Source: Opitutales bacterium
Lineage (GTDB): Bacteria; Verrucomicrobiota; Verrucomicrobiia; Opitutales; Opitutaceae
Direction: 5' to 3'
Length of the DNA: 15,514 bases
Assembly: GCA_021772595.1 (NCBI GenBank)
Contig: JAJFLS010000667.1
Coordinates: forward strand, 1-15,514
Below the pieces are notes generated by a model. It had not been told where the DNA came from. It searched no databases and was given only the letters and a program-made list of their open reading frames with translations. Shown in pieces: positions 6,982 to 13,861 of this stretch. A program made the translations under genes and the position numbers. Positions within the stretch are counted from its first letter, which is position 1. Each line of letters starts with the position of its first letter.

Positions 6982-8103
6982 TTAGAACGAGCCCTTGGCA
7001 GCGTCTACTGAATCGCAGAAGTTCCAGTCTTTCGATTCCTCGAACTTCTTGCTCTCCGAGACGATCTTGGTAGTACCTGCGAGAGCGTACTTCAAGCTGA
7101 GATCGCGACAGAGCTTCATCGACTGAAGCATGAGCTTGACGACTTCCATATTAAGCGACTCGACAGCTTGCGTATCGAAGATCACATTCGAGATTCCGGC
7201 GCCTACGGCTTCGCTGGTTTTCGTTTTCAGGTAAGTGGAGACTTCGTTCACTACGGCCGGGTTGCAAGCCGTTGGCAGCTTGACTGTCATAAATCCATCG
7301 TCCATCGCGAAGTACTTTCCGGATGTATCCAGATTTACCGCCTTGCCAATCTTGCTTTCCAAATCGCCGAAGTCGATTGGCTTTGTGATAATCGTCGAGA
7401 ATCCCGCCTGCTGCGCACGCTGCTGCTCTTCGAGCGCTGTTTTGACAGACAGGCCGAATAGCGGCACGTACTTAGTCTTGGCGTTCGAGCGGATGATCCG
7501 GAACAGAGTGATCGCCGCGTCATCGGGGATCGAAAGGCTTATCAAGATACAGTCCGGCACCTTGCGCTGGCAGAAATCAATCGCTTCGCCAGTGGATGCC
7601 ACGCCATGAACTTCCCACGGAGTGTGGCCGAATCCAGACTTGATCTGCTCGATGATGGCGGGTTGGTCCTCCACGACGAGTATGTCCATCGGGTCATCGA
7701 TATTCTTCTGAGCCGGCGCGGATTCGCCTGCAGGGCGCAGATCGATGACGCGGCTGACTTTGTCGATCAGTACGTCTTCCTTGAAAGGTTTCACAATGTA
7801 ATCGCGAACGCCGACCTTGGCGATCTTCATCACATTTTCTCGGCCCGCTTCCGCTGTCAGCATGATGACCGGGATGCTCTTGAGCTCGGGGTCCGACTTG
7901 AGTTTGGTGAGCATCTCGACGCCGTCCATGACGGGCATCGTGATATCAAGGAGAACGATGTCTGGGTTCTCCTTGGCCGCCATGGCAAGTCCTTCGACTC
8001 CATTCTGGGCTTCGACTACATCGCAATCGAATGACTTGAAGGACTTCTTGACGATGATTCGCACCGTCTTGGAGTCGTCAACTGTTAGGATCTTAACTCG
8101 CAT
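6982..8103 (-). CDS. Two-receiver STAS-domain response regulator
   Basis: A cytoplasmic signalling protein of 373 residues with three domains. Receiver 1 (residues 3-122) is complete: acidic pair D9/D10, phosphoacceptor D53 in LLDITMP, T83, K105 in VKPF. Receiver 2 (139-257) begins ILVVEDQ and keeps K241 (ITKP), but the phosphoacceptor position is S189 in LISLSIP, so it probably cannot be phosphorylated. Residues ~265-373 look like a STAS (anti-sigma-antagonist-like) domain: TVKLPTACNPAVVNEV, then SNVIFDTQAVESLNMEVVKLM and a LKYALAGTTK strand. No DNA-binding or enzymatic output domain is seen, so output is presumably by protein contact. It starts 12 bases after cheX, and an intrinsic terminator follows it. 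A link to chemotaxis, or to a partner-switching system, is inference. Confidence 0.88.
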   Translation of the reverse strand: MRVKILTVDDSKTVRIIVKKSFKSFDCDVVEAQNGVEGLAMAAKENPDIVLLDITMPVMDGVEMLTKLKSDPELKSIPVIMLTAEAGRENVMKIAKVGVRDYIVKPFKEDVLIDKVSRVIDLRPAGESAPAQKNIDDPMDILVVEDQPAIIEQIKSGFGHTPWEVHGVASTGEAIDFCQRKVPDCILISLSIPDDAAITLFRIIRSNAKTKYVPLFGLSVKTALEEQQRAQQAGFSTIITKPIDFGDLESKIGKAVNLDTSGKYFAMDDGFMTVKLPTACNPAVVNEVSTYLKTKTSEAVGAGISNVIFDTQAVESLNMEVVKLMLQSMKLCRDLSLKYALAGTTKIVSESKKFEESKDWNFCDSVDAAKGSF

Positions 8104-8115
8104 GGCTTATAACTT

Positions 8116-8655
8116 CTAAAACTGAGTTTCTTCTTTCATGAGGATATCGATGACGAAGGAACTTCCGTCGCAATCGAACTTAAAGACGCGTCTGAGACCC
8201 ACTTCCGCAGGCTCAATTGAAAAGCTGGATCCGCGAAGGATGGATGGGATCGTCATCCGGCACTCGTAGCCTTTGTTGCTGAGGTCGTTTTTGAACGCGC
8301 CGACGATCATATTCGTCAATTCTCCAATCGCGTCGTTAACAGTCTCGTGTCCCTCAGCCTCGATCTCCTGAGTCTTGAGGTCCAGCAGGCGGCAAGTGAT
8401 CTTCAGCGCCAGCGGCAAATCCATGAAAATGTAAATGACCCCGGACAAGCGGCCGATGAATCCGACGGTGCCCGCGATCAGGGTCTGATCTGTGTCGATC
8501 GGGAGCGCCGAGCCTTCCTCGCAATCGCTTCCTCCTACTTCCATAGTCGACACTAGAGTAGCGTCGGTTTCGAGCATCGTTGAGTAAACACTACCCACCG
8601 CATGGGTAGCTAACGCTTCCAGTTCTGTATCGGTGATGGGAAAAGTCTGTTGCAT
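8116..8655 (-). CDS. cheX: CheX-family phosphatase
   Basis: A 179-residue cytoplasmic protein of the CheC/CheX/FliY phosphatase family. The active-site pattern E-x-x-N is present once, in NDAIGELTNMIVGAFKNDL (E112, N115), which fits the single-site CheX type; CheC proteins usually carry two. The glycine-rich strand before it (GTVGFIGRLSGVIYIFMDL) and the C-terminal strands (SSFVIDILMKE) match the family fold. CheX speeds removal of phosphate from CheY-like receivers. The next gene encodes such a receiver only 12 bases downstream, so the pair probably forms a local phosphorylation/dephosphorylation switch. The start is the ATG at 8655; no Shine-Dalgarno is visible. A sigma28-like promoter candidate ends 40 bases upstream. 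Confidence 0.85.
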   Translation of the reverse strand: MQQTFPITDTELEALATHAVGSVYSTMLETDATLVSTMEVGGSDCEEGSALPIDTDQTLIAGTVGFIGRLSGVIYIFMDLPLALKITCRLLDLKTQEIEAEGHETVNDAIGELTNMIVGAFKNDLSNKGYECRMTIPSILRGSSFSIEPAEVGLRRVFKFDCDGSSFVIDILMKEETQF

Positions 8656-8695
8656 GGTAGGGGTCTGAGGTTTTGAGCATCGAAGCTCTCATTGT

Positions 8696-8722
8696 ATATC
8701 GTTCAGTTGCCCGAAAGGTTTA
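8696..8722 (-). promoter_or_regulatory. Sigma28 (FliA)-like promoter candidate for cheX operon
   Basis: Minus strand TAAA (8722-8719), 15 bases, then AACGATAT (8703-8696), compared with the enteric sigma28 consensus TAAA-N15-GCCGATAA: the -35 box and spacing are exact and 5 of 8 bases of the -10 match (CGATA core). Transcription would start about 34 bases before the cheX ATG. TTGACA at 8749-8744 offers an alternative sigma70 -35 box, but its 17-base-spaced -10 (TTCCTA) is poor. Confidence 0.4.
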
Positions 8723-8878
8723 GGAAGAAATGCGCAACTTTCCTGTCAAAAATGCGAAAAACGGCTATCTCGCCATTAGCGGCAATACTCTAAAGGCGCC
8801 AGCGAGCAAATCCTAGCCAACTAAACCCACCGGAGATACTGGAAGATTTCCCGATTGGCTGCTCGAGCTTCGAGAAAA

Positions 8879-10387
8879 CTACTCTTCGCCCGGGATGAAC
8901 TCGCCATCGCTCCGGTAGGTGGCGAGCTTGTTCCGCAAAGTGCGAATGCTGATCCCCAGAATCTTGGCGGCGTGGGTGCGATTGCCCTCGGTCGTCTCCA
9001 AGGTCGAAAGAATGTGCAGTTTCTCGATTTGCTCTAGGGGCAAGGGAGTGCTCTCTACTTCGGGAGCGTCCGCCTTGGAAACTGGGATTTCGGCCGGCGG
9101 CGAAACGGGGCCTCCAAAACTCGATGGAGCGGAGCCGCCATACCCGGCTCCTCCCGCTTCAACTGCAACCGGTTGCGGAGTCTCGACCGCCTGCTGTGCG
9201 GATTGGGCTGTCGCGGGCGACATCATCGGAATCAAGCCGAGCGAGGCCTGGTTGATCTTCGAACCCGATTCGGTGAGAATGACCGAGCGCTCGATCGTAT
9301 TCTGCAGCTCGCGGACATTTCCGGGCCAGGAATGCGATTCGAGAGAGCGAAGCACATCGTCTTCAAATCCGGTAAGCTTTATCCCGTGCTTGCGGGCGAA
9401 CTGCTGAGCGAAGGTCTTCGCCAGCAAAGTGACATCTCCCTGCCGCTCCCTTAACGGAGGCACGTGGATCGGGAAAACGTTCAGCCGATAATACAAATCC
9501 TGCCGGAAGTCCCCATTCTCAACTGATTTCATGAGATCCCGATTGGTCGTGGCGACGACGCGCACATCGACCTTGATGGTCTTGTTTCCGCCGACTCGCT
9601 CGAATTCACGCTCTTGCAAGACGCGGAGCAGCTTCGCCTGCACCTTGGGGGAAATCTCGCTGATCTCGTCGAGAAGAATCGTCCCGCCATCCGCCAGCTC
9701 GAAGCGGCCTTCGCGGCGCTGCATCGCTCCGGTGAATGCCCCTTTTTCATGGCCGAAAAACTCGCTCTCGATCAGAGTCTCCGAAATCGCCGCGCAATTC
9801 ACTTTGATGAAAGGAGCGTTTTTCCGGGAGCTGCTGCGGTAGAGCTCGTTGGCGACAAGCTCCTTGCCCGTGCCGTTTTCCCCGTTGATCAGCACTGTCG
9901 CCTCCGTGGGAGCCACTTTGCTGACCAGGCCGCGCAATTGTTTGATTGTCACGCTTTTGCCGATCAATTCGGTCCCTTCGACGCTTTCTTTCGTGAAGAA
10001 CTGATTGACCTTCAGCAACTGGCGATAGTCTTTCGCCTTCTTCATCAGCACGTCGATCTGGGAGGAAGAGAACGGCTTGATCACGTAGTCGAACGCCCCG
10101 GCCTTCATGCACTCCACCGCGGACTCGACCGTGCCGTTGCCGGTGATTATGACCACGAGCGGAGCGTCTTGCATGCCCGCGATGCGGTCGAGCAGCTCCG
10201 TCCCTTTGCCGTCGGGCAAGTGCACGTCGACAAACAAAAGATCGAATTCGTCCTTCAGCAGATGATCCTCCGCTTCCTTCAACGTGGACACGCTACAGAC
10301 CGAGAGGCGTTTCCGTCTCAATTGCTCTTCCAGAGCTTTTCTGATCACGAGCTCATCGTCCAAGATGAGTATTCTTTCCACGGACAT
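8879..10387 (-). CDS. NtrC-family sigma54-dependent response regulator
   Basis: A transcription activator of 502 residues acting with sigma54 RNA polymerase. The receiver is residues 1-~120 (D10/D11, phosphoacceptor D54 in LFVDVHLP, T82, K104 in IKPF). The AAA+ domain is ~140-375, with Walker A GENGTGKE (169-176), the sigma54-contact loop GAFTGA (216-221), Walker B GGTILLDE (234-241) and WPGNVREL (354-361). A linker rich in Ala, Pro and Gly (~390-445) leads to a Fis-type helix-turn-helix (~451-495, THAAKILGISIRTLRNKL). I chose the ATG at 10387 (MSVERILILDDE), where the receiver starts; the frame is open to a TTG at 10450, which would add 21 unlikely residues. The context suggests a flagellar regulator of the FlrC/FleR/FlbD kind, but no partner kinase is present. 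Confidence 0.93.
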   Translation of the reverse strand: MSVERILILDDELVIRKALEEQLRRKRLSVCSVSTLKEAEDHLLKDEFDLLFVDVHLPDGKGTELLDRIAGMQDAPLVVIITGNGTVESAVECMKAGAFDYVIKPFSSSQIDVLMKKAKDYRQLLKVNQFFTKESVEGTELIGKSVTIKQLRGLVSKVAPTEATVLINGENGTGKELVANELYRSSSRKNAPFIKVNCAAISETLIESEFFGHEKGAFTGAMQRREGRFELADGGTILLDEISEISPKVQAKLLRVLQEREFERVGGNKTIKVDVRVVATTNRDLMKSVENGDFRQDLYYRLNVFPIHVPPLRERQGDVTLLAKTFAQQFARKHGIKLTGFEDDVLRSLESHSWPGNVRELQNTIERSVILTESGSKINQASLGLIPMMSPATAQSAQQAVETPQPVAVEAGGAGYGGSAPSSFGGPVSPPAEIPVSKADAPEVESTPLPLEQIEKLHILSTLETTEGNRTHAAKILGISIRTLRNKLATYRSDGEFIPGEE

Positions 10388-10609
10388 AACTAGGGACTTA
10401 GGATCTGGCTTTAGCGGTTCTTGTCGAGAGAAACGGCCCCATGCGTGCAAGGGACCGGAATTATTAATCTAACGAGTATGGAGAAGATTGAAACACAATC
10501 GAACGACTAATTTGTAAAAATCAGCTCAAACACGAACCCTCCCCCTGAATCCCGCCTAATGTTTTCTGGCGCCGCCAGCCCAACTCGCCCACATTGGGGC
10601 TGATCCTAC
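10388..10609. other. Divergent intergenic region between regulator and pseB
   Basis: This region must hold the promoters for both the minus-strand regulator and plus-strand pseB. I saw no convincing sigma54 (GG-N10-GC) or sigma28 match. Near pseB are two adjoining hairpins: CTGGC/GCCAG (10566-10570 with 10574-10578) and AGCCCAA/TTGGGGCT (10577-10583 with 10594-10601, one bulge). The second ends 8 bases before the ATG at 10610. The hairpins share bases 10577-10578, so they could be mutually exclusive. Confidence 0.4.
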
Positions 10610-11605
10610 ATGCTCAACGGCAAAACTATTCTAATTACCGGCGCGACAGGCACATTCGGAAAACGATGCTGCCAAGAGATTCTCACACGCTATAGCCCCA
10701 AAAAGGTGATCGTTTTTTCCCGAGACGAACACAAACAGTCCGAGATGGCTCAGAGGCCGGTTTTCACGGGCAAGCCCATCCGCTTCTTTCTAGGGGACGT
10801 GCGTGACAAGGACCGTCTCGAACGCGCCATGACCGACGTCGATTACGTCATCCATGCCGCCGCGTTGAAGCAGGTCCCTGCGGCCGAATACAACCCGCAC
10901 GAATTCATCAAGACCAATATCAATGGCGCCATGAATGTCGTCGACGCCGCGATTTCGGCGGGAGTCAAACGCGTCATTGCCCTGAGCACCGACAAGGCCG
11001 TCAACCCGATAAACCTCTACGGCGCCACCAAACTTTGCTCGGACAAGATCTTCATCGCCGCCAACAGCTACAGCGGGAAAACCAGAACTGCGTTTTCCGT
11101 CGTTCGCTACGGCAATGTGATCGGCAGTCGAGGCTCCGTCATCCCGATTTTCCTCAAGCAGAAAGAAGCCGGACTGATCACGATCACGAAAAGCGAGATG
11201 ACCCGCTTCATCATCACGATCGACGAAGGCGTCGCCTTCGCCCTCCGATCGCTCGGCGACATGACCGGCGGCGAGATTTTCATCCCCAAGCTTCCAAGCT
11301 GTTCAATCGGCGATTTGGCCCAGGCAATCGCCAAGGACTGCCCTGTCAAAATCATTGGGCTGCGGCCTGGCGAGAAACTGCACGAAGCGCTGATCCCAGC
11401 CGACGAGGCTCATCAATCCACCGAGCAAGTAGATCGCTTCGTCATCCACCCCTCCAATCCTTATTGGAAATACCAGCCCGAAAGATACGAAGGAACTCGT
11501 TGTCCCCAAGGTTTCAGCTATGACAGCCTCACCAATCCAGATAAGCTGAGTATCAGCGATCTGCAAGCGATTGTAGAAACCTACAAGAATTCGGAAGTCG
11601 ATTAG
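10610..11605 (+). CDS. pseB: UDP-GlcNAc 4,6-dehydratase (inverting), PseB
   Basis: First enzyme of pseudaminic acid synthesis: it dehydrates UDP-GlcNAc at C4/C6 and inverts C5. It is an extended short-chain dehydrogenase/reductase of 331 residues. The NAD(P)-binding motif is GATGTFG (G11, G14, G17). The active site is STDKAVNPINLYGATK, with T127, D128 and K129 and the Tyr-x3-Lys pair Y137/K141. The inverting PseB/FlaA1 group has this Asp-Lys arrangement; the retaining PglF-type enzymes are longer membrane proteins. RYGNVIGSRGSVIP and RPGEKLHE in the C-terminal half are family landmarks. pseI starts 13 bases downstream on the same strand. There is no Shine-Dalgarno sequence; the ATG at 10610 gives the normal N-terminus. 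Confidence 0.95.
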   Translation: MLNGKTILITGATGTFGKRCCQEILTRYSPKKVIVFSRDEHKQSEMAQRPVFTGKPIRFFLGDVRDKDRLERAMTDVDYVIHAAALKQVPAAEYNPHEFIKTNINGAMNVVDAAISAGVKRVIALSTDKAVNPINLYGATKLCSDKIFIAANSYSGKTRTAFSVVRYGNVIGSRGSVIPIFLKQKEAGLITITKSEMTRFIITIDEGVAFALRSLGDMTGGEIFIPKLPSCSIGDLAQAIAKDCPVKIIGLRPGEKLHEALIPADEAHQSTEQVDRFVIHPSNPYWKYQPERYEGTRCPQGFSYDSLTNPDKLSISDLQAIVETYKNSEVD

Positions 11606-11618
11606 ACAAGCCTCGCCC

Positions 11619-12659
11619 ATGAGCTTGATCGATCGCATTCGAGACCACGCCAAGCCTCCCCTCGTCGTTGCGGAACTCTCTGGAAATCATCACCAAAATT
11701 TCGATACAGCAAAGCGGCTGGTCGAACTCGCCGCGAAAAACGGCACCGACGCGATCAAGCTTCAAACCTATACAGCGGACACGCTAACGCTTCCTTCGCG
11801 CGAGCCCGAGTTCATGGTAACCGGCGGACTCTGGGACGGGAAGAGCTTACACGAACTCTATCAAGAAGCCGCCACTCCCTACGAATGGCACGCCCCGCTC
11901 GCCGAGTTCGCCCGCGAACTTGGAGTCCCGCTTTTCAGCACACCATTCGACGAATCCGCTGTCGATTTCCTGGAATCCGCGATCGAGCCGGAACTGTATA
12001 AAATCTCCTCGTTCGAACTCACCCACATTCCTCTCTTGGAACGAGTGGCCAAAACCGGGAAGCCCGTCATAATGAGCACCGGTATGGCGACCGAACAGGA
12101 GATCGATGACGCCGTCGCTACCCTGAGAAAGCATGGGACTGCGGACATCATTTTACTAAAATGCGTCAATGCGTATCCAAGCAATCCAGACGGGTTTAAT
12201 TTGCGATCCATGGAAACGCTCGCGAAGAGATTCGATTGCGAAACCGGGCTATCCGATCACACGCTTTCAAACGAGGTCGCCCTCGCCGCAACGGCCCTAG
12301 GAGCGCGAGTCATCGAGAAGCATTTCACAGACGACAGAAATTCAAGCGGGATCGACGCCGCTTTCTCGCTAGAACCCGCCGAAATGAAAGGCCTCGTCGA
12401 GCAAGTCCGCATCGTTCATTCTTGCTTAGGGTCCGAAAAAATCGACGCAGTCAATCAAGACGCGGAGCAACTTCGATTTCGCCGATCGATCTACGTATCC
12501 AAAAACATTCGACAGGGCGAGACGCTCTCGTCCGAAAATCTGAAAATCATCCGCCCCGCTCTCGGATTGCCCCCAAAGAGATGGACCGAGGTGATCGGCA
12601 AAACAGCAGCCAAGAATCTCGAAGCCTACAAACCGCTGAAAGAAGGCGATTGGGTTTAG
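11619..12659 (+). CDS. pseI: Pseudaminic acid synthase, PseI
   Basis: Condenses 6-deoxy-AltdiNAc with phosphoenolpyruvate to give pseudaminic acid. It has 346 residues, typical of the NeuB/PseI family. An N-terminal TIM-barrel (about 15-270) carries AELSGNHHQNFDTAKRLV, DAIKLQTYTADTLT, the GGLWDGKSLHELYQEA segment characteristic of PseI, FSTPFDE, and GLSDHT plus IEKHFTDDR for metal and substrate binding. A C-terminal antifreeze-like SAF domain (~285-346: RSIYVSKNIRQGETLSSEN) closes over the active site. It was assigned PseI and not sialic acid (NeuB) or legionaminic acid synthase from the LWDG segment and from neighbouring pseB, pseC and pseG. The stop codon TAG uses the first base of a repeat element that begins at 12659. 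Confidence 0.93.
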   Translation: MSLIDRIRDHAKPPLVVAELSGNHHQNFDTAKRLVELAAKNGTDAIKLQTYTADTLTLPSREPEFMVTGGLWDGKSLHELYQEAATPYEWHAPLAEFARELGVPLFSTPFDESAVDFLESAIEPELYKISSFELTHIPLLERVAKTGKPVIMSTGMATEQEIDDAVATLRKHGTADIILLKCVNAYPSNPDGFNLRSMETLAKRFDCETGLSDHTLSNEVALAATALGARVIEKHFTDDRNSSGIDAAFSLEPAEMKGLVEQVRIVHSCLGSEKIDAVNQDAEQLRFRRSIYVSKNIRQGETLSSENLKIIRPALGLPPKRWTEVIGKTAAKNLEAYKPLKEGDWV

Positions 12660-12752
12660 AGGGTGTCTAATGAGTCCATTTTGTAGGATCGGCGCTTGCG
12701 CCGACCCTACAACGAATAAGAGGGATGATTTGCAGACTTATTAGACACTCTC
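12659..12752. mobile_element. 94-base MITE-like element with 16-base inverted ends and TTA duplication
   Basis: GAGGGTGTCTAATGAG (12659-12674) and the reverse complement of 12737-12752, GAGAGTGTCTAATAAG, agree at 14 of 16 positions. The trinucleotide TTA flanks both ends directly (12656-12658 and 12753-12755), as expected for a target-site duplication. Inside is a hairpin (12682-12711: TGTAGG/CCTACA plus TCGGCGC/GCGCCGA-type arms around a tiny loop). No coding capacity is present. The GTGTCTAATAAG-type ends resemble ends of some insertion sequences, so it may be moved by a transposase encoded elsewhere. Confidence 0.7.
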
Positions 12753-12763
12753 TTAGAGAATCC

Positions 12764-12839
12764 GTAGGGGCTTCGCTTGCGAAGACCGCAGAAGCAGCTA
12801 GAATTCTTCATACGCGGTCTTCGCGAGCGAAGCCCCTAC
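12764..12839. repeat. REPIN-like pair of inverted palindromic repeats
   Basis: The 26-base arm 12764-12789 (GTAGGGGCTTCGCTTGCGAA then GACCGC) is repeated inverted at 12814-12839 with a single mismatch, and 24 bases separate the arms. Each arm also contains its own short palindrome (CTTCGC-TT-GCGAAG in the left arm). Two REP-type units facing each other are the layout of a REPIN. The core CGCTTGCG also occurs in the hairpin of the preceding element (12693-12700). The stop codon of pseG lies within the right arm. Confidence 0.75.
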
Positions 12840-13861
12840 AAAGAGAGAGTATCCAAATACCGGATAACTCGTTTCGCTCCGAGAAGATCGACGTTCCCGA
12901 AATTAAAGACAGCGTCCGCCTCTAGCTGCTCAAGGGTCGATCGTATTGCGCGTTCCAAGGCATCCTGGGAAATGCCATTCGCATGGCGATATACGATTGG
13001 CATCTTCCAAGCCTGTTCGATTCGCTCCGAAGTTCTCTGCTGGTTGTCCGCCACGCACAGTCCCACAAATGGCGTCTTCATCGCGGCGAATTCGTAAACC
13101 GTCGAACCGCAGCCGATCACGCCGAATGAACAGGTTTCGATCCAATCCGCCAACTCGCGGCTATTCAATCCTGTCTCGAATTTAAACTTATCGAAATGCG
13201 ACAGCTCCGCCTGAATCGATTCGCGATTCCTCCCATCTCCACTGATCAGGACCGGAGCGAAATTCTTCTCCTCAATACCGCGAAGCGCCTCCAACGCATC
13301 GAATGCGCTGCCATGCGGATCCGTACCGCCAACTATAACAAGCACCGGCACGCTGCTGCTTTTCGACGGCCAATCGCGCTTTTGGGGATTCTCGAATCCG
13401 CTCCTTAACAAACAATACTCTTCCCCAAGCAAAACTTTCTCTGACTGATACTCCGCAGCTCGAAGTCCCAGCTCCGGATTGATAACAAGATGAACCGACT
13501 CCATTGAGCGTTGGTTCATATCGTCCATGGCAACTAGCTTCGCATTTTTAAACCTATCCACAAACGCCCGCGCCTGCTCGTAAAACGAGTCCGGCAAATA
13601 CATCTCGTCGATGAACACGACGTCCGCATCGCTCGCTTTTCGGGCGAATGTTTCGAATTCGTATTCGTCAAAGCGAATCACCTCATCAAACGACTTTCGC
13701 TGTTCGCTCGTCAAAGTATCTGGATCGGAGACACTCCAAAGGACAGTTTTCCACCCCGATCGCTGGGCTTCTCTCATGAGAGCGGAGCTACGCGTAATAT
13801 GCCCCCAACCATGTTCGCCTCCGAATCGGCAAATCGCTACAATCGATCGAGACCGGCTCAT
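12836..13861 (-). CDS. pseG: UDP-2,4-diacetamido-2,4,6-trideoxy-L-altrose hydrolase, PseG
   Basis: Removes UDP from the activated sugar before the PseI step. With the chosen start it has 341 residues. The N-terminal pattern RFGGEHGWGHITRSSAL contains the catalytic-type GWGH (H21), as in other PseG proteins (GxGHxxR). The C-terminal half has the glycosyltransferase-B-like nucleotide-binding region (VPVLVIVGGTDPHG, then GCGSTVYEFAAMKTPFVGL). The start is the ATG at 13861: it overlaps the pseC stop as ATGA (13861-13858), a layout typical of translational coupling, and MSRSRSIVAICRF suits the family. The frame remains open to 13879. The extreme C-terminus (YLDTLSL) and the TAG stop run into the REPIN at 12814-12839, so the last residues may have been altered by the repeat. 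Confidence 0.92.
   Translation of the reverse strand: MSRSRSIVAICRFGGEHGWGHITRSSALMREAQRSGWKTVLWSVSDPDTLTSEQRKSFDEVIRFDEYEFETFARKASDADVVFIDEMYLPDSFYEQARAFVDRFKNAKLVAMDDMNQRSMESVHLVINPELGLRAAEYQSEKVLLGEEYCLLRSGFENPQKRDWPSKSSSVPVLVIVGGTDPHGSAFDALEALRGIEEKNFAPVLISGDGRNRESIQAELSHFDKFKFETGLNSRELADWIETCSFGVIGCGSTVYEFAAMKTPFVGLCVADNQQRTSERIEQAWKMPIVYRHANGISQDALERAIRSTLEQLEADAVFNFGNVDLLGAKRVIRYLDTLSL

Noticed and set aside
8863..8875. CTCGA-GCT-TCGAG hairpin just after the sigma54 activator as a terminator
   Set aside because: Only five base pairs and, in the direction of that gene, no T-run follows.
9614..10393. 259-codon plus-strand frame antisense to the sigma54 activator
   Set aside because: The minus frame carries receiver, Walker A/B, GAFTGA and Fis motifs; the plus frame is its shadow.
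10388..10450. TTG start at 10450 extending the sigma54 activator by 21 residues
   Set aside because: The receiver domain begins at the ATG at 10387; the extra residues do not look like a conserved N-terminus.
12236..12670. 144-codon plus frame overlapping the 3' half of pseI
   Set aside because: Arg-rich out-of-frame shadow of pseI.
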